Positions 46,057 to 55,066 of a stretch of 64,000 bases of DNA are shown piece after piece. Every line of letters starts with the position of its first letter. The first letter of the stretch is position 1. The stretch is from Acidobacteriota bacterium (lineage in GTDB: Bacteria; Acidobacteriota; Blastocatellia; Pyrinomonadales; Pyrinomonadaceae). A program made the position numbers and the translations under genes. The notes beneath the pieces are model-generated. The model ran no database searches and was not told the origin of the DNA. It saw nothing but the letters and a program-made list of their open reading frames with translations. The stretch covers positions 62,001 through 126,000 of the forward strand of contig JADJWI010000004.1 in assembly GCA_016716435.1 (NCBI GenBank), written 5' to 3'.

Positions 46057-46803
46057 ATGGATGAGCTTTCTCAGCTGATAGCGCAATACGGCATCTATGC
46101 CGTTTTCGCCCTCTGTATGGTCGAAGGCGACATCACCCTCCTGATCTCCGGAGCACTTGCTCAATCTGGTTTTTTCGGTGAATACAGCTTCTTGAAGGTC
46201 CTGTTCTTCGGCACGCTCGGCGGGATGGTTGGCGACCACTTCGGCTATGCGATCGGCCGCATTTTTCACGAAAAGGCAAAACACTACCGTTTTTATCAGA
46301 TGGCCCAACCGCGGGTCGAACGCCTGATCGATAAGTTCGGCGGCTTTGCGATAATCATCTCAAAATATATCTACGGCATCCGGGCGGCGATGTGCATCTT
46401 TTACGGCATCGGCAAGATGCCCTTCACACGTTTTCTCTTCCTAGATTTCATAAGCTGCTTTCTTTGGGTGCTTGTCCTTGCCGGAACCGGTTTCTTTTTC
46501 AGCGGCGCTATCACCTCGATCATCGGCGACTTTCAGCAGATCGGCATCGCGCTATTCTTCGTAATTCTCTTCGCCGTCGTCGTGCTCTATGTGGTCGAAC
46601 GCTACTGGCTCTCAGAGAAGGTTGAAGAAGCCGACCCGGAAACGATCCAAAAACTCGAGGAAAAGCTCCATCACGTAGAAGAAGTTGCTCAGGTAAAACT
46701 ACACGACCTGACCGAGCGACTTCACCTGACCCGCGACCCGCACCGCTCCGAACCACCGAATAAGGAGCCGGAACCTGTGGTCAAAAAGGCCGCCAAGAAG
46801 TGA
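46057..46803 (+). CDS. DedA/SNARE-associated family membrane protein
   Basis: The 248-residue protein has about five membrane segments and the DedA/VTT motifs ALCMVEGDITLLISGALAQSG (with an acidic Glu), FFGTLGGMVGDHFGYAIGR, FGGFAIIISKYIYGIRA (Arg) and G.GKMPFTRFL. DedA proteins act as lipid flippases for undecaprenyl phosphate or phospholipids. The C-terminal 55 residues are a charged, helical extension (EEADPETIQKLEEKLHHVEEVAQVKLHDL) not usual in the family. Confidence 0.88.
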   Translation: MDELSQLIAQYGIYAVFALCMVEGDITLLISGALAQSGFFGEYSFLKVLFFGTLGGMVGDHFGYAIGRIFHEKAKHYRFYQMAQPRVERLIDKFGGFAIIISKYIYGIRAAMCIFYGIGKMPFTRFLFLDFISCFLWVLVLAGTGFFFSGAITSIIGDFQQIGIALFFVILFAVVVLYVVERYWLSEKVEEADPETIQKLEEKLHHVEEVAQVKLHDLTERLHLTRDPHRSEPPNKEPEPVVKKAAKK

Positions 46804-46893
46804 CCCACTCGGCTACGCTTTTTCTGCCCTAATAAGCTAAAATACCCGTTCACCCAGGCGAGGCCGCTTGCCAACAACCTGAGGATAAAATTT

Positions 46894-47904
46894 GTGATCA
46901 TCGAATCTTCCGCCCCGACGAGGGTTGACCTTGCCGGCGGCACTATCGATATACCGCCGCTCTATCTTTTTCACGATGGCGCAGCGACCGTCAATTTTGC
47001 GATCAGCCTGCTCGCAAAATGCCGCATCGAGACCCGCGACGACGACCGCATCGTGCTCGAATCGACCGACCGCGGGCTGAGCTACGAGACCACGCTCGGC
47101 CGCATCCAAGAACTCCGGCACGAGCCGCGGCTCGAACTGCTTGCAAAGCTCGTTCATTTTTTCAAGCCCGAGATCGGCTTTAACATGACGACCGAATCCG
47201 AGGCTCCGGCCGGTGCCGGGCTTGCAGGCTCCTCAACGCTGAACATAGCCTGTATCGGAGCCTTGAACACACTTGTCGGCGGGCGATACGCAGCCGAGCG
47301 TTTCATCCCGATCGCCGCGGCGGTCGAATGCCAGGTGATCCGCGTCCCGACCGGTTATCAGGATTACTACTCCGCTCAGTATGGCGGGCCGGCGTGTATC
47401 CACTTCGGCGTTGAGGGAATGCATCGCGAAGCGCTCGATGTTGACACTTCCGTTCTCGAATCGCGTATCGCCGTCTGCTACACGGGCGAACCGCGAAACT
47501 CGGGCACCAATAACTGGGAAATAACTAAACGCCACATCGACGGCGACAACGAGCTCTTTGATATTTTCGAGGGCATTCGCGACGGCTCGCTCCGGCTGCG
47601 CGAGGCGATGCTCGCAGCGGACTGGGACGCTGTTGGCGAAATACTCGCCGAGGCTCATCCGCTCCGCAAACGGCTTTCGCCGCACATCACAACGCCGCAC
47701 ATGGACGAGATAATCGACACGGCCCTCGCGAACGGTGCCATTGCCGCAAAGGTCTGCGGAGCCGGCGGCGGCGGCTGCATCGCCTTCTTCTGCGAGGACG
47801 GAATGCGCAATAGCGCCGAAGAGGCGATAGCCGAACTCGAAGGCGTCGAGGTGCTCGATTGGCGGTTGAACACCGACGGGCTCACCGTTACAACCGCCGG
47901 TTAG
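46894..47904 (+). CDS. GHMP-family sugar kinase
   Basis: The 336-residue protein has the N-terminal PTRVDLAGGTIDIPP, the ATP loop EAPAGAGLAGSSTLNIA and the C-terminal KVCGAGGGGCIAFF. It resembles the galactokinase/HddA (D-glycero-D-manno-heptose-7-phosphate kinase) branch. Start is a GTG with GAGGAT ahead of it. It phosphorylates a sugar or related alcohol in the cytoplasm; neighbours do not tell which. No heptose or nucleotide-sugar genes are adjacent. Confidence 0.85.
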   Translation: MIIESSAPTRVDLAGGTIDIPPLYLFHDGAATVNFAISLLAKCRIETRDDDRIVLESTDRGLSYETTLGRIQELRHEPRLELLAKLVHFFKPEIGFNMTTESEAPAGAGLAGSSTLNIACIGALNTLVGGRYAAERFIPIAAAVECQVIRVPTGYQDYYSAQYGGPACIHFGVEGMHREALDVDTSVLESRIAVCYTGEPRNSGTNNWEITKRHIDGDNELFDIFEGIRDGSLRLREAMLAADWDAVGEILAEAHPLRKRLSPHITTPHMDEIIDTALANGAIAAKVCGAGGGGCIAFFCEDGMRNSAEEAIAELEGVEVLDWRLNTDGLTVTTAG

Positions 47905-47984
47905 CTCTTGTACTGAAGACGCAAGCGGCGCTAATATCGGGAAACGTTCACCAACCGGCCTTTAGAAAAACTTAGGAGTTAAAG

Positions 47985-48353
47985 ATGAAGCGATCTCTTT
48001 CCATCGTTTGCATACTCATTTGCGCGGCTGCCGCGACCGCCTTCGGCCAAGCTGCGACCGAATCCGGCAAGGTCTTCTGGCGGGGAATGGTCGATGACAA
48101 GGTCCATATTGTCATCAAGGGCCTGACCGTTGAAACCAAGACCGTATCGGGCCGCGAAATGGACGCCGGAGCTTTCAGCTTCACCGCCCCGCTCCCGAGC
48201 ACGAACGTAACACTTACCGCGATCCGGAAGGATGGCCGCGGGACCGTAACCGTCGTCCAGCAGCCGGATGCTTCAAACGGCTTCACAGCCATCGTCGAGG
48301 TCAATGACAGCCGCGGCGGTGCCGACGATCATTTGCTCGAGATCTCCTGGTAA
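47985..48353 (+). CDS. Exported small beta-rich protein
   Basis: The 122-residue protein has a signal peptide (ending TAFGQ) and a short beta-rich domain: KVFWRGMVDDKVHIVIKGLTVETKTVSG, NVTLTAIRKDGRGTVTVVQQP, TAIVEVNDSRGGADDHLLEISW. No known motif. It precedes a DUF4097 gene on the same strand. Confidence 0.7.
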   Translation: MKRSLSIVCILICAAAATAFGQAATESGKVFWRGMVDDKVHIVIKGLTVETKTVSGREMDAGAFSFTAPLPSTNVTLTAIRKDGRGTVTVVQQPDASNGFTAIVEVNDSRGGADDHLLEISW

Positions 48354-48440
48354 TACAAAACTATCTGTCACTTTCCGCAGCCTCGCGGTGTTTTGGTTCA
48401 AGAAAGCAATTTCTAAACTAGAATATCGGGAGGCATTTTG

Positions 48441-49289
48441 ATGCGTAAATTCATTTCGTTTTTCACATTTTCTTTTTTCATGTTTGCATTTGTTCTTGGT
48501 TCCGCCGCCGCTGAGGCATTGGGCTCGGCCTATGGTGACGATTGCAAGAACTACTCTTGGGGCAGCAAAGAATCGGTTGCCGAACTCCGCGAGTTCAAGC
48601 TACTGGCTTCGGGCCGCATCTCGGTCGATGCCGGCAAGAACGGCGGTATCTCCGTTAAGGGCGGAGACGTCGGCGAGGTTCAGCTCCGGGCATGCGTTAC
48701 GGCCTCGGGCGATTCGGCCGCCGAGGCTCAAGGCGTGCTTTCGTCCATCAGGGTCAACACGTCAGGGACGATCTCTGCCGAAGGGCCGGCCGACGGCAAG
48801 GGCTGGGCGGTCTCCTTCTCGCTGATCGTTCCCCGCAACACCGACCTCGAGCTCAAGGCAAAGAACGGCGGCATCGCCATCAGCGGTGTTGAAAGCAACG
48901 TTGAGTTTGAAACGGTCAACGGCGGTGTTGCCCTGAGCAACCTGGGCGGAAATGTCCGCGGCAGGACGACCAACGGCGGCGTCAGCATCAAGCTCGAAGG
49001 CCAAATGTGGCGAGGTAATGGGCTCGACGTCCTGACGACCAACGGCGGCGTCAGCCTCAAGCTCCCCGCAACCTATGCGGCAAATATCGAGACCGGAACG
49101 GTCAACGGCGGGTTCAGGAGCGACATTCCGGAACTGAACGTCACGACCGAAGACGTCAGAGGTGACTGGAGCCGCGGCTCGCGGGCAAAGCAGATCAACA
49201 CCTCGATCAACGGCGGCGGCCCGATGATCCGCGTTAAAACAACCAACGGCGGCATCAAGATCAGCTCCGCCGAGGAAATAAAGTACTAA
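48441..49289 (+). CDS. Exported DUF4097 beta-strand-repeat protein
   Basis: The 282-residue protein has a signal peptide and a right-handed beta-helix of DUF4097 rungs, each with an NGGV or NGGI turn (AKNGGIAISG, TVNGGVALSN, TTNGGVSIK, TTNGGVSLK, TVNGGFRS, TTNGGIKIS). Such proteins are found in the envelope; in Bacillus, LiaG-type members are linked to cell-envelope stress. The ATG at 48441 has GGGAGG about 10 bases upstream. A TTG directly before it is also in frame. Confidence 0.85.
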   Translation: MRKFISFFTFSFFMFAFVLGSAAAEALGSAYGDDCKNYSWGSKESVAELREFKLLASGRISVDAGKNGGISVKGGDVGEVQLRACVTASGDSAAEAQGVLSSIRVNTSGTISAEGPADGKGWAVSFSLIVPRNTDLELKAKNGGIAISGVESNVEFETVNGGVALSNLGGNVRGRTTNGGVSIKLEGQMWRGNGLDVLTTNGGVSLKLPATYAANIETGTVNGGFRSDIPELNVTTEDVRGDWSRGSRAKQINTSINGGGPMIRVKTTNGGIKISSAEEIKY

Positions 49290-49343
49290 GACAAAAGAGG
49301 CTGTCTGAAGAGCACGACGCGGTCTGTGTATTCGATTCTTATT

Positions 49344-49415
49344 CTGTGTCTTTTCTGTGGTGATTTTTATTAGCCTAGCGGGCATTACCACAGAACTCAC
49401 AGAAAGAAGACACAG
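49344..49415. repeat. Inverted CTGTGTC...CACAGA repeat pair
   Basis: CTGTGTCTTTTCTGTGGT at 49344-49361 is near-inverse to ACCACAGAACTCACAGAAAGAAGACACAG at 49387-49415. The pair is related to the one at 19516-19669. It lies between the converging DUF4097 and purQ genes. Confidence 0.7.
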
Positions 49416-49455
49416 ATCATCGCAATTCAAACGGCCTCTTCTCTTTTTGAACTCT

Positions 49456-50151
49456 TTAGTTCGACTGAATTGCCGCGGTCAGCGAGCGAAATATCCCGAG
49501 TCCGTCATTCGACCCCAGAAGTTCCTCGCAGGCCCGTTCGGGGTGCGGCATCATTCCGAGGACATTTCGATTGAGATTGCAGATACCGGCAATGTTCGAC
49601 CTCGCACCGTTCGGATTCGCCGCGTCCGTTATCTCACCGTCCTCTTCGCAATACCGAAAAACGATCTGGCCGTTCTCCTCAAGTGCATTATAGGTCGGAT
49701 CGTCGCAGACATAATTTCCCTCGGCGTGTGCGATCGGTATTGAAAGCACGGTGCCCTCATCGACCTGCGTCGTGTACGGCGTGCCCTGGTTCTCGACGCG
49801 AATGTTCACGTGGCGGCAGATGAAATGCAGCCCCGCATTCCTGATCAATGCTCCGGGCAGCAATCCTGCCTCGCATAGTATCTGAAAACCATTGCAGATG
49901 CCGAAGACGAACTTGCCCTGGGCAGCAAACTCTGTAACCGACTGCATCACCGGCGAGAACCTTGCCAACGCCCCCGCACGCAGATAGTCGCCATACGAAA
50001 ACCCTCCCGGAATGATGAGCGCATCATAGCCGCTCAGGTCTGTCTCGCGGTGCCAGATAAAATCGACCGGCTGCCCAACGTGCTTTGAGATCACGTGATA
50101 AGCATCGTGATCGCAATTAGAACCGGGAAAAACAACAACTCCGAACTTCAT
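49456..50151 (-). CDS. purQ: Phosphoribosylformylglycinamidine synthase, glutaminase subunit
   Basis: The 231-residue class I amidotransferase has PGSNCDHDA, GGFSYGDYLRAGA, the nucleophile Cys in FGICNGFQ, and the catalytic His and Glu in MPHPER. It supplies ammonia to PurL for FGAM synthesis. Its ATG overlaps the stop of purS (TGATG). purL is not in the window. Confidence 0.97.
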   Translation of the reverse strand: MKFGVVVFPGSNCDHDAYHVISKHVGQPVDFIWHRETDLSGYDALIIPGGFSYGDYLRAGALARFSPVMQSVTEFAAQGKFVFGICNGFQILCEAGLLPGALIRNAGLHFICRHVNIRVENQGTPYTTQVDEGTVLSIPIAHAEGNYVCDDPTYNALEENGQIVFRYCEEDGEITDAANPNGARSNIAGICNLNRNVLGMMPHPERACEELLGSNDGLGIFRSLTAAIQSN

Positions 50152-50396
50152 CAGGCCTCCAGCTCCACTTTGTAGTCCTCTATCACGGGATTCGCCAGAA
50201 CGTCCTTCGCGAGCCGTTCGGCCGCCTCGCGGGCCTCGGCTTCGGTGGCTCCTCCGTTGACTTCGACCTCGAAATATTTCCCTTGCCTGATATCCGCAAT
50301 GTTCTCGAACCCGAGCAGTTCCGCCGAGTGGTGAATGGCCTTTCCCTGCGGGTCGAGAACACCGGGTTTTAGCGTTACGAATACTTTTGCCTTCAT
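50151..50396 (-). CDS. purS: Phosphoribosylformylglycinamidine synthase subunit PurS
   Basis: The 81-residue protein has the PurS pattern: KVFVTLKPGVLDPQGKAIHHSAELLGFENIADIRQGKYFEVEV and NPVIEDYKVEL. It bridges PurQ and PurL. The ATG at 50396 follows GGAG and is a better start than the one at 50432. Confidence 0.95.
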   Translation of the reverse strand: MKAKVFVTLKPGVLDPQGKAIHHSAELLGFENIADIRQGKYFEVEVNGGATEAEAREAAERLAKDVLANPVIEDYKVELEA

Positions 50397-50534
50397 TTTC
50401 GTCTCCGAAATAAATTGTAGATTGTTACGCAAATTCTTGTCATTGGCAACATCTTATGTTAAGTTTCCCGCAGTCTTTTTTCTGCGCGAGCTTTATCATT
50501 CGCAAACGTCTACTAAGGAGAACCAGGAAACTTT

Positions 50535-50942
50535 ATGCAGAATATGTCAGGCGGCAAGACCGCCCTCGGGTTGGATGCGAACGTCGGTGCCGGATTATGC
50601 TACGTGCTAAATTTGGTATGCTACCTCGGCGTCGTTTACAGCATTATCGTGTTAGTTACCGATAAAGAAAATAAGTTAACGCGATTTCACGCGGTTCAGT
50701 CACTGCTGCTGCTCGGTCTCGGTATCGTGCTTACTATCGTTCTTTACATCGGTATGTTTATCGGAGTTTTCATCGATACGGCCATCGGACTCCCGGTCGT
50801 TTCCGGTATTTCAGGTCTGCTGATGCTCATTGTCGGCCTAGCGATGCTGGTGTTCGTGATCCTAGCTGCGGTCAAGGCATTTCAGGGACAGATCTACAAG
50901 ATACCGGTGATCGGTGGCTTTGCGGACAAGTTCTCGAGCTAG
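50535..50942 (+). CDS. DUF4870-like membrane protein
   Basis: The 135-residue protein has three or four hydrophobic segments and the family motif DKENKLTRFHAVQSLLLLGLG. AAGGAG lies 18 bases ahead of the ATG. DUF4870/Tic20-like proteins are small membrane proteins of unknown role. Confidence 0.8.
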   Translation: MQNMSGGKTALGLDANVGAGLCYVLNLVCYLGVVYSIIVLVTDKENKLTRFHAVQSLLLLGLGIVLTIVLYIGMFIGVFIDTAIGLPVVSGISGLLMLIVGLAMLVFVILAAVKAFQGQIYKIPVIGGFADKFSS

Positions 50943-50974
50943 ATCGAGGTTACGTCCGTTTCCTAAAAACTATT

Positions 50975-51007
50975 AATGCGAGGCCCGGATGTTCCGGGCC
51001 TCGCATT
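50975..51007. terminator. Perfect 15-bp stem terminator shared by converging genes
   Basis: AATGCGAGGCCCGGA and TCCGGGCCTCGCATT pair over 15 bp with a TGT loop; CGCTTTTT follows on the plus strand. It lies between the DUF4870 gene (plus) and purB (minus). Confidence 0.9.
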
Positions 51008-51030
51008 CGCTTTTTGGACTGACCGGGAGA

Positions 51031-52335
51031 TCAGGACGCCGACGAACCAAAGACCCTGCAGAACACAGTTTCCACGTTCCTCAAGTAGTGTCCGAGGTCA
51101 AAAACGCGGGCGATCTCTTCCTCCGAAAGGTGTGACGAGATATCCGCGTCTTGCATTACAAGCTCCCGATACTCGCCGCCTTCGTCCCAGACCTTCATCG
51201 CATTCCGCTGCGTGTAAACGTAAGCATCTTCCCGCGAAACGCCCTTCTGCGTCAGTGCAAGCATCAACTGCCCGCTAAAGACGAGCCCGCGCGTGATCCC
51301 GAGGTTCTTCAGCATATTTTCGGGGTAAACGACTAGCGTATCGAGCAGCGAGGTCGCCTTTGCGAGCAGATAATCAAGCGTCGCCGAAGAATCCGGCAGT
51401 ACGATCCGCTCGGCCGAGGAGTGCGAGATATCGCGTTCGTGCCAGAGCGCTACATTCTCAAGCCCGACGATCGCGTTTGCCCGAACCGTCCGAGCCATTC
51501 CGCAAATGCGTTCCGAGAGGATCGGGTTGCGCTTGTGCGGCATCGCCGAGGAGCCTTTTTGCCCTGCCTTGAACTTCTCCTGTGCTTCGCGGACCTCGGT
51601 TCGCTGCCAATGCCTTACCTGCAATGCCATCTTCTCGAGCGTTGAAGCGATTATCGCCAGTGTGCAGAGATACTCGGCGTAGCGGTCGCGTTGGATCACC
51701 TGCGTCGAAACCGATGCGGCCTTGAGCCCGAGCCGTTCGCAAACGCGTTCTTCAACGTCCGGAGCCAAATGGGCAAAAGCCCCGACCGCTCCGCTGATCT
51801 TGCCGACCGCGACCATCTCTCTCGCCCGCTCAAGCCGTTCGCGGTTCCGCTCCATCTCCGCGTACCAAAGGGCCCAGGCGAGCCCGAAGGATGTCGGCTC
51901 GGCGTGTATGCCGTGCGTTCGCCCGATCTGCGGCGTATCTTTGAACTCCAACGCCCGCCGCTTAAGCACCGGCAGCATCGCGTCGATCTTTGCTAACAGG
52001 ATGTCGCACGACTCGCGGAGCAGAATGCCGTTTGCCGTATCGACCACATCGCTCGATGTCAGCCCGTAATGGACGAACCGCGACGCCGGACCGATGTTCT
52101 CTGCCAAGTTTGTCGTAAAGGCGATGACGTCGTGGTCGGTCGTCTTCTCGATCTCATTGACCCGCTCGACCGTAAAGGCCGCCTTCGCCTTGATCTCTTC
52201 GAGTGCGTCCGCCGGGATCGTCCCGTCCTCAGCGTGAACCTCGCAGACGGCGATCTCGACATCGAGCCATTTGCGAAACTTGTTCTCGAGCGACCAGATC
52301 GCGCCCATTTCAGGAAGTGTGTATCTTTCGATCAT
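51031..52335 (-). CDS. purB: Adenylosuccinate lyase
   Basis: The 434-residue fumarase/aspartase-fold enzyme has HYGLTSSDVVDTA, GRTHGIHAEPTSFG (catalytic His), and the signature loop KGSSAMPHKRNPI. It cleaves SAICAR and adenylosuccinate in purine synthesis. It is the last gene of a minus-strand run asd - AI-2E - purB with spacers of 3 and 9 bases, so it is likely cotranscribed with them. Confidence 0.97.
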   Translation of the reverse strand: MIERYTLPEMGAIWSLENKFRKWLDVEIAVCEVHAEDGTIPADALEEIKAKAAFTVERVNEIEKTTDHDVIAFTTNLAENIGPASRFVHYGLTSSDVVDTANGILLRESCDILLAKIDAMLPVLKRRALEFKDTPQIGRTHGIHAEPTSFGLAWALWYAEMERNRERLERAREMVAVGKISGAVGAFAHLAPDVEERVCERLGLKAASVSTQVIQRDRYAEYLCTLAIIASTLEKMALQVRHWQRTEVREAQEKFKAGQKGSSAMPHKRNPILSERICGMARTVRANAIVGLENVALWHERDISHSSAERIVLPDSSATLDYLLAKATSLLDTLVVYPENMLKNLGITRGLVFSGQLMLALTQKGVSREDAYVYTQRNAMKVWDEGGEYRELVMQDADISSHLSEEEIARVFDLGHYLRNVETVFCRVFGSSAS

Positions 52336-52344
52336 AGAAATGCA

Positions 52345-53439
52345 TCAGCCGTCCTCTGTCTCGTCCTCAACTCCGGCCGCCTGCGGGCTGACCTCGCGGT
52401 CGCCAAGCACATCGCCGATATAAACCATCTGGACCGTGACCATCAGAACCGCTAGCAGCGGCGTCGCCAAAACAAGTCCCAACGCGCCGAGCATCACGCC
52501 GAATACAAGCTGAAAAATGATCGTAAGCGCCGGCGGCAGCTCGACCGTCTCTCGCTCAATAAGCGGCGTTACGACGTTCGATTCAATAAGCTGAACGCCG
52601 ATGTAGAGCCCAAGCACATAGAGCGCCGTTACCGGGCTATTAATAAACGCCAGAAGCAATGCCGGAAGTGCGGAGATGATCGGCCCAAAATTTGGAATAA
52701 ATGACAGCAGCCCGGCGATCAGCCCAAGCGTCAGAGCGAGCGGAACGCCGATTATCGAAAGTCCGATCCATGTCAAAACACCGATAAAAACCATCGACGC
52801 GATCTTACCGATCAGCCACCAGCTAAGAGTGTCGCCGATCGCGTCCAGCACCTCGCGGGCCCTCGGCCGGCTTGGCTGCGGGAAAAGCTTGATCAGCCCG
52901 CTAGAGTAGAGCCGCGGCTCGGCGGCAATGTAAACCGCCAGCAGTATGACGATAAAGAAATTGCCGAGTGCCCCGACCGTTGAAGAAAACACGCCGCCGA
53001 CGCCCGAGATCAACTGCCCGGTGTCGATCTTTTCAATAATGCTGTCCGCGCTCGGCACCTGGCGGATCAACGCCTGCCCCCAGCCGTATTGGCCGACGTA
53101 TTCGCTTACCTGCCTTGCAGATTCCGGCAGCTTCACGCGAAGCAACTGCATCTGCTCCGCAACGTTCGGAGCAAGAAGCGCGATACTGCCCGCAAGCACC
53201 GCGACAAGCAATACCGAAACGCCAAGAACGGCCCAGGTTTCTCCGATCTTAAGCCGCTCCGCGATCGGCACTGCCAGCCCTCGCAAAAAGATCGCGATCA
53301 GCACCGCCGAAAAGATCAGCAGAAGAATGTCAACGGTATAAAAGATGAGGGCAACAAGAAGCAGAACAAGCAAGACAATAGTGATTGCCACCAGAACCTT
53401 GGTAGCAAATGAGCGCTCTTGAACGTTCTCTCTACTCAT
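52345..53439 (-). CDS. AI-2E family transporter (PerM/TqsA-like)
   Basis: The 364-residue protein has about eight membrane segments, two at the N-terminus around GLAVPIAERLKIG. The core has FIPNFGPIISALPALLLAF and LIESNVVTPLIERETVELPPALTIIFQLVFG, typical of the AI-2E transporter superfamily. Real substrates vary; autoinducer export is only one case. It ends 9 bases before purB and starts 3 bases after asd. Confidence 0.88.
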   Translation of the reverse strand: MSRENVQERSFATKVLVAITIVLLVLLLVALIFYTVDILLLIFSAVLIAIFLRGLAVPIAERLKIGETWAVLGVSVLLVAVLAGSIALLAPNVAEQMQLLRVKLPESARQVSEYVGQYGWGQALIRQVPSADSIIEKIDTGQLISGVGGVFSSTVGALGNFFIVILLAVYIAAEPRLYSSGLIKLFPQPSRPRAREVLDAIGDTLSWWLIGKIASMVFIGVLTWIGLSIIGVPLALTLGLIAGLLSFIPNFGPIISALPALLLAFINSPVTALYVLGLYIGVQLIESNVVTPLIERETVELPPALTIIFQLVFGVMLGALGLVLATPLLAVLMVTVQMVYIGDVLGDREVSPQAAGVEDETEDG

Positions 53440-53442
53440 TGT

Positions 53443-54484
53443 TTAGATCAGATTTTTGCTTGCCAAAAGCTCGGCGTTAAGAATGGTCGAGCCCGCCGCA
53501 CCGCGGACCGTATTGTGACTGAGTGTTACGAACCGGTAATCGAAAATATTGTCCGGAAAGATCCGGCCGACCGTCACCGTCATCCCGTTTCCTCGGTCGC
53601 GGTCGAGCCGCGGCTGCGGCCTGGAGGGCTCAACCAGCACCTCGATGAACTGCTCCGGCGACGAATGCAGCCCGAGGGTCGGGAAGTCCTTCATCGCCGC
53701 GATCACTTCCTCAAGCGTCGAATTTCCCTTCAACTTTACCCTCACTGAAGCCGTATGGCCATCGATCACATTCACCCGAAAACATTGTGCCGAGACTGTG
53801 AAATCCGCCTTCCGGATCGCCTCGCCGGTAAACTTACCCAGGACCTTCTGCGCCTCGGTCTCAACCTTAGGCTCCTCGCCGGCGATGTATGGCAGCACGT
53901 TGTCGATGATGTCGAGCGACGCAACGCCCGGATAGCCCGCACCCGAGATCGCCTGCAGCGTCGTTACGATCACGGCCTCAACGCCAAACTTTCGGTCAAG
54001 TGCGGCAAGCGGCGGCGCAAAGCTCGCGACCGCACAATTTGGGTTGGTTACGATAAATCCCTTGCTGAATCCGCGCTTCGTCTGCTGAACGTCGATCAGC
54101 CCAAGATGATCGGGATTTATCTCCGGGATCAGGAGCGGCACATCCTCGTCCATCCGATAAACCGACGAATTGCTTATCACCGGATAGCCCGCACGGGCAA
54201 ATGCCTCCTCTGTTTCGCGGGCAACCGGGGACGGCAGGCTCGAGAAGACGATGTCGCAATCGATCGGCGGCTCGATCGGCTGGACCATTATCTCGCGAAC
54301 GCTTTCCGGGATGTCGCCGGCCAGCTTCCACGCACACGCCTCGGCAAACGACTTCCCCGCCGACCGGTCCGAAGCCGCAAGCGCCGTTATCTCAAACTGC
54401 GGGTGATGTTCGAGCAATTGTATGAACCGCTGCCCAACCGTCCCGGTCGCACCCAATATTCCGACCCTATAATTACTTGCTCAT
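53443..54484 (-). CDS. asd: Aspartate-semialdehyde dehydrogenase, 5' end affected by a one-base insertion
   Basis: The protein has the NADP motif GATGTVGQRF, SSLPS, the catalytic Cys in NPNCAV, SGAGYPG and the C-terminal His in INGHTASV-like VIDGHTASVRV. It makes aspartate semialdehyde for lysine and threonine. The open frame begins at a TTG (54456) within the nucleotide motif, too late for a real start. If one base near 54474 is removed, the ATG at 54484 gives MSKNYRVGILGATGTVG and 346 residues. So the indel is likely an error and the ATG the true start. Confidence 0.92.
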
Positions 54485-54593
54485 AAGCCCTTATGTTCTA
54501 ACTTTCTCAAAAGATGTGGGCAAGATCCTGTGCCAAAAGCTTAGCGGGCAATTCTCGAACGTTATTTATCTTTGTGCGTTATGGCGTGACTGT

Positions 54594-55012
54594 TTAGTCG
54601 TCAAAAGCATAGGCGTAGACTCCATGATAGGGCGGGCTGCCAAGAAATTCGGCCGGCCGCAATGCCCTTTGCATTTCCCGTATCGCCGACCGCACCGATC
54701 ATCGAGTTTATATCCGTGATCTCCTGTCCTTCGGAACACCAGACCTCGGAAAGGTGTGAATAGAATGCGTAATACGTCTTGCCGTTGTGCGAGAACTTCA
54801 GATTGATCGTCTTGCCGTATTTTCCAACGTCGTTACGCTGCACGCCGACAACGGTTCCTGTCGATACCGGATATCCGGGTCCCCTTTCAGGCGCCAGACC
54901 GAGCCCTTGTTGAAACTCTCGGCGTGCCGTCCTTATGTTTTCGGGCCCACCCGAAGGTGTTGTATTTCGTTGTATTAAGTATTTTATTGTATTCCAGCGG
55001 ATAACGTACCAT
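54594..55012 (-). pseudogene. Degenerate M23 (LytM-like) peptidase fragment
   Basis: The ATG at 55012 follows GGGAGG. Frames read FGWARKHKDGTPRV, then LGLAPERGPGYPVSTGTVVGV, YGKTINLKFSHNGKTYYAFYSHLSEVW, GQEI, MIGAVGDTGNAKG, the M23 fold in order. The usual HQGxD metal motif reads QQGLG and no HLHFE is found, so zinc ligands are missing. The frame breaks in an A-run at 54913-54915 and again near 54665. It is a dead or non-catalytic relative; indel errors may add to the damage. Confidence 0.65.
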
Positions 55013-55066
55013 CACTACCTCCCGTTCTCTCAACAAGATTAAGGACGGACAGTATTTAAGCTTTTG

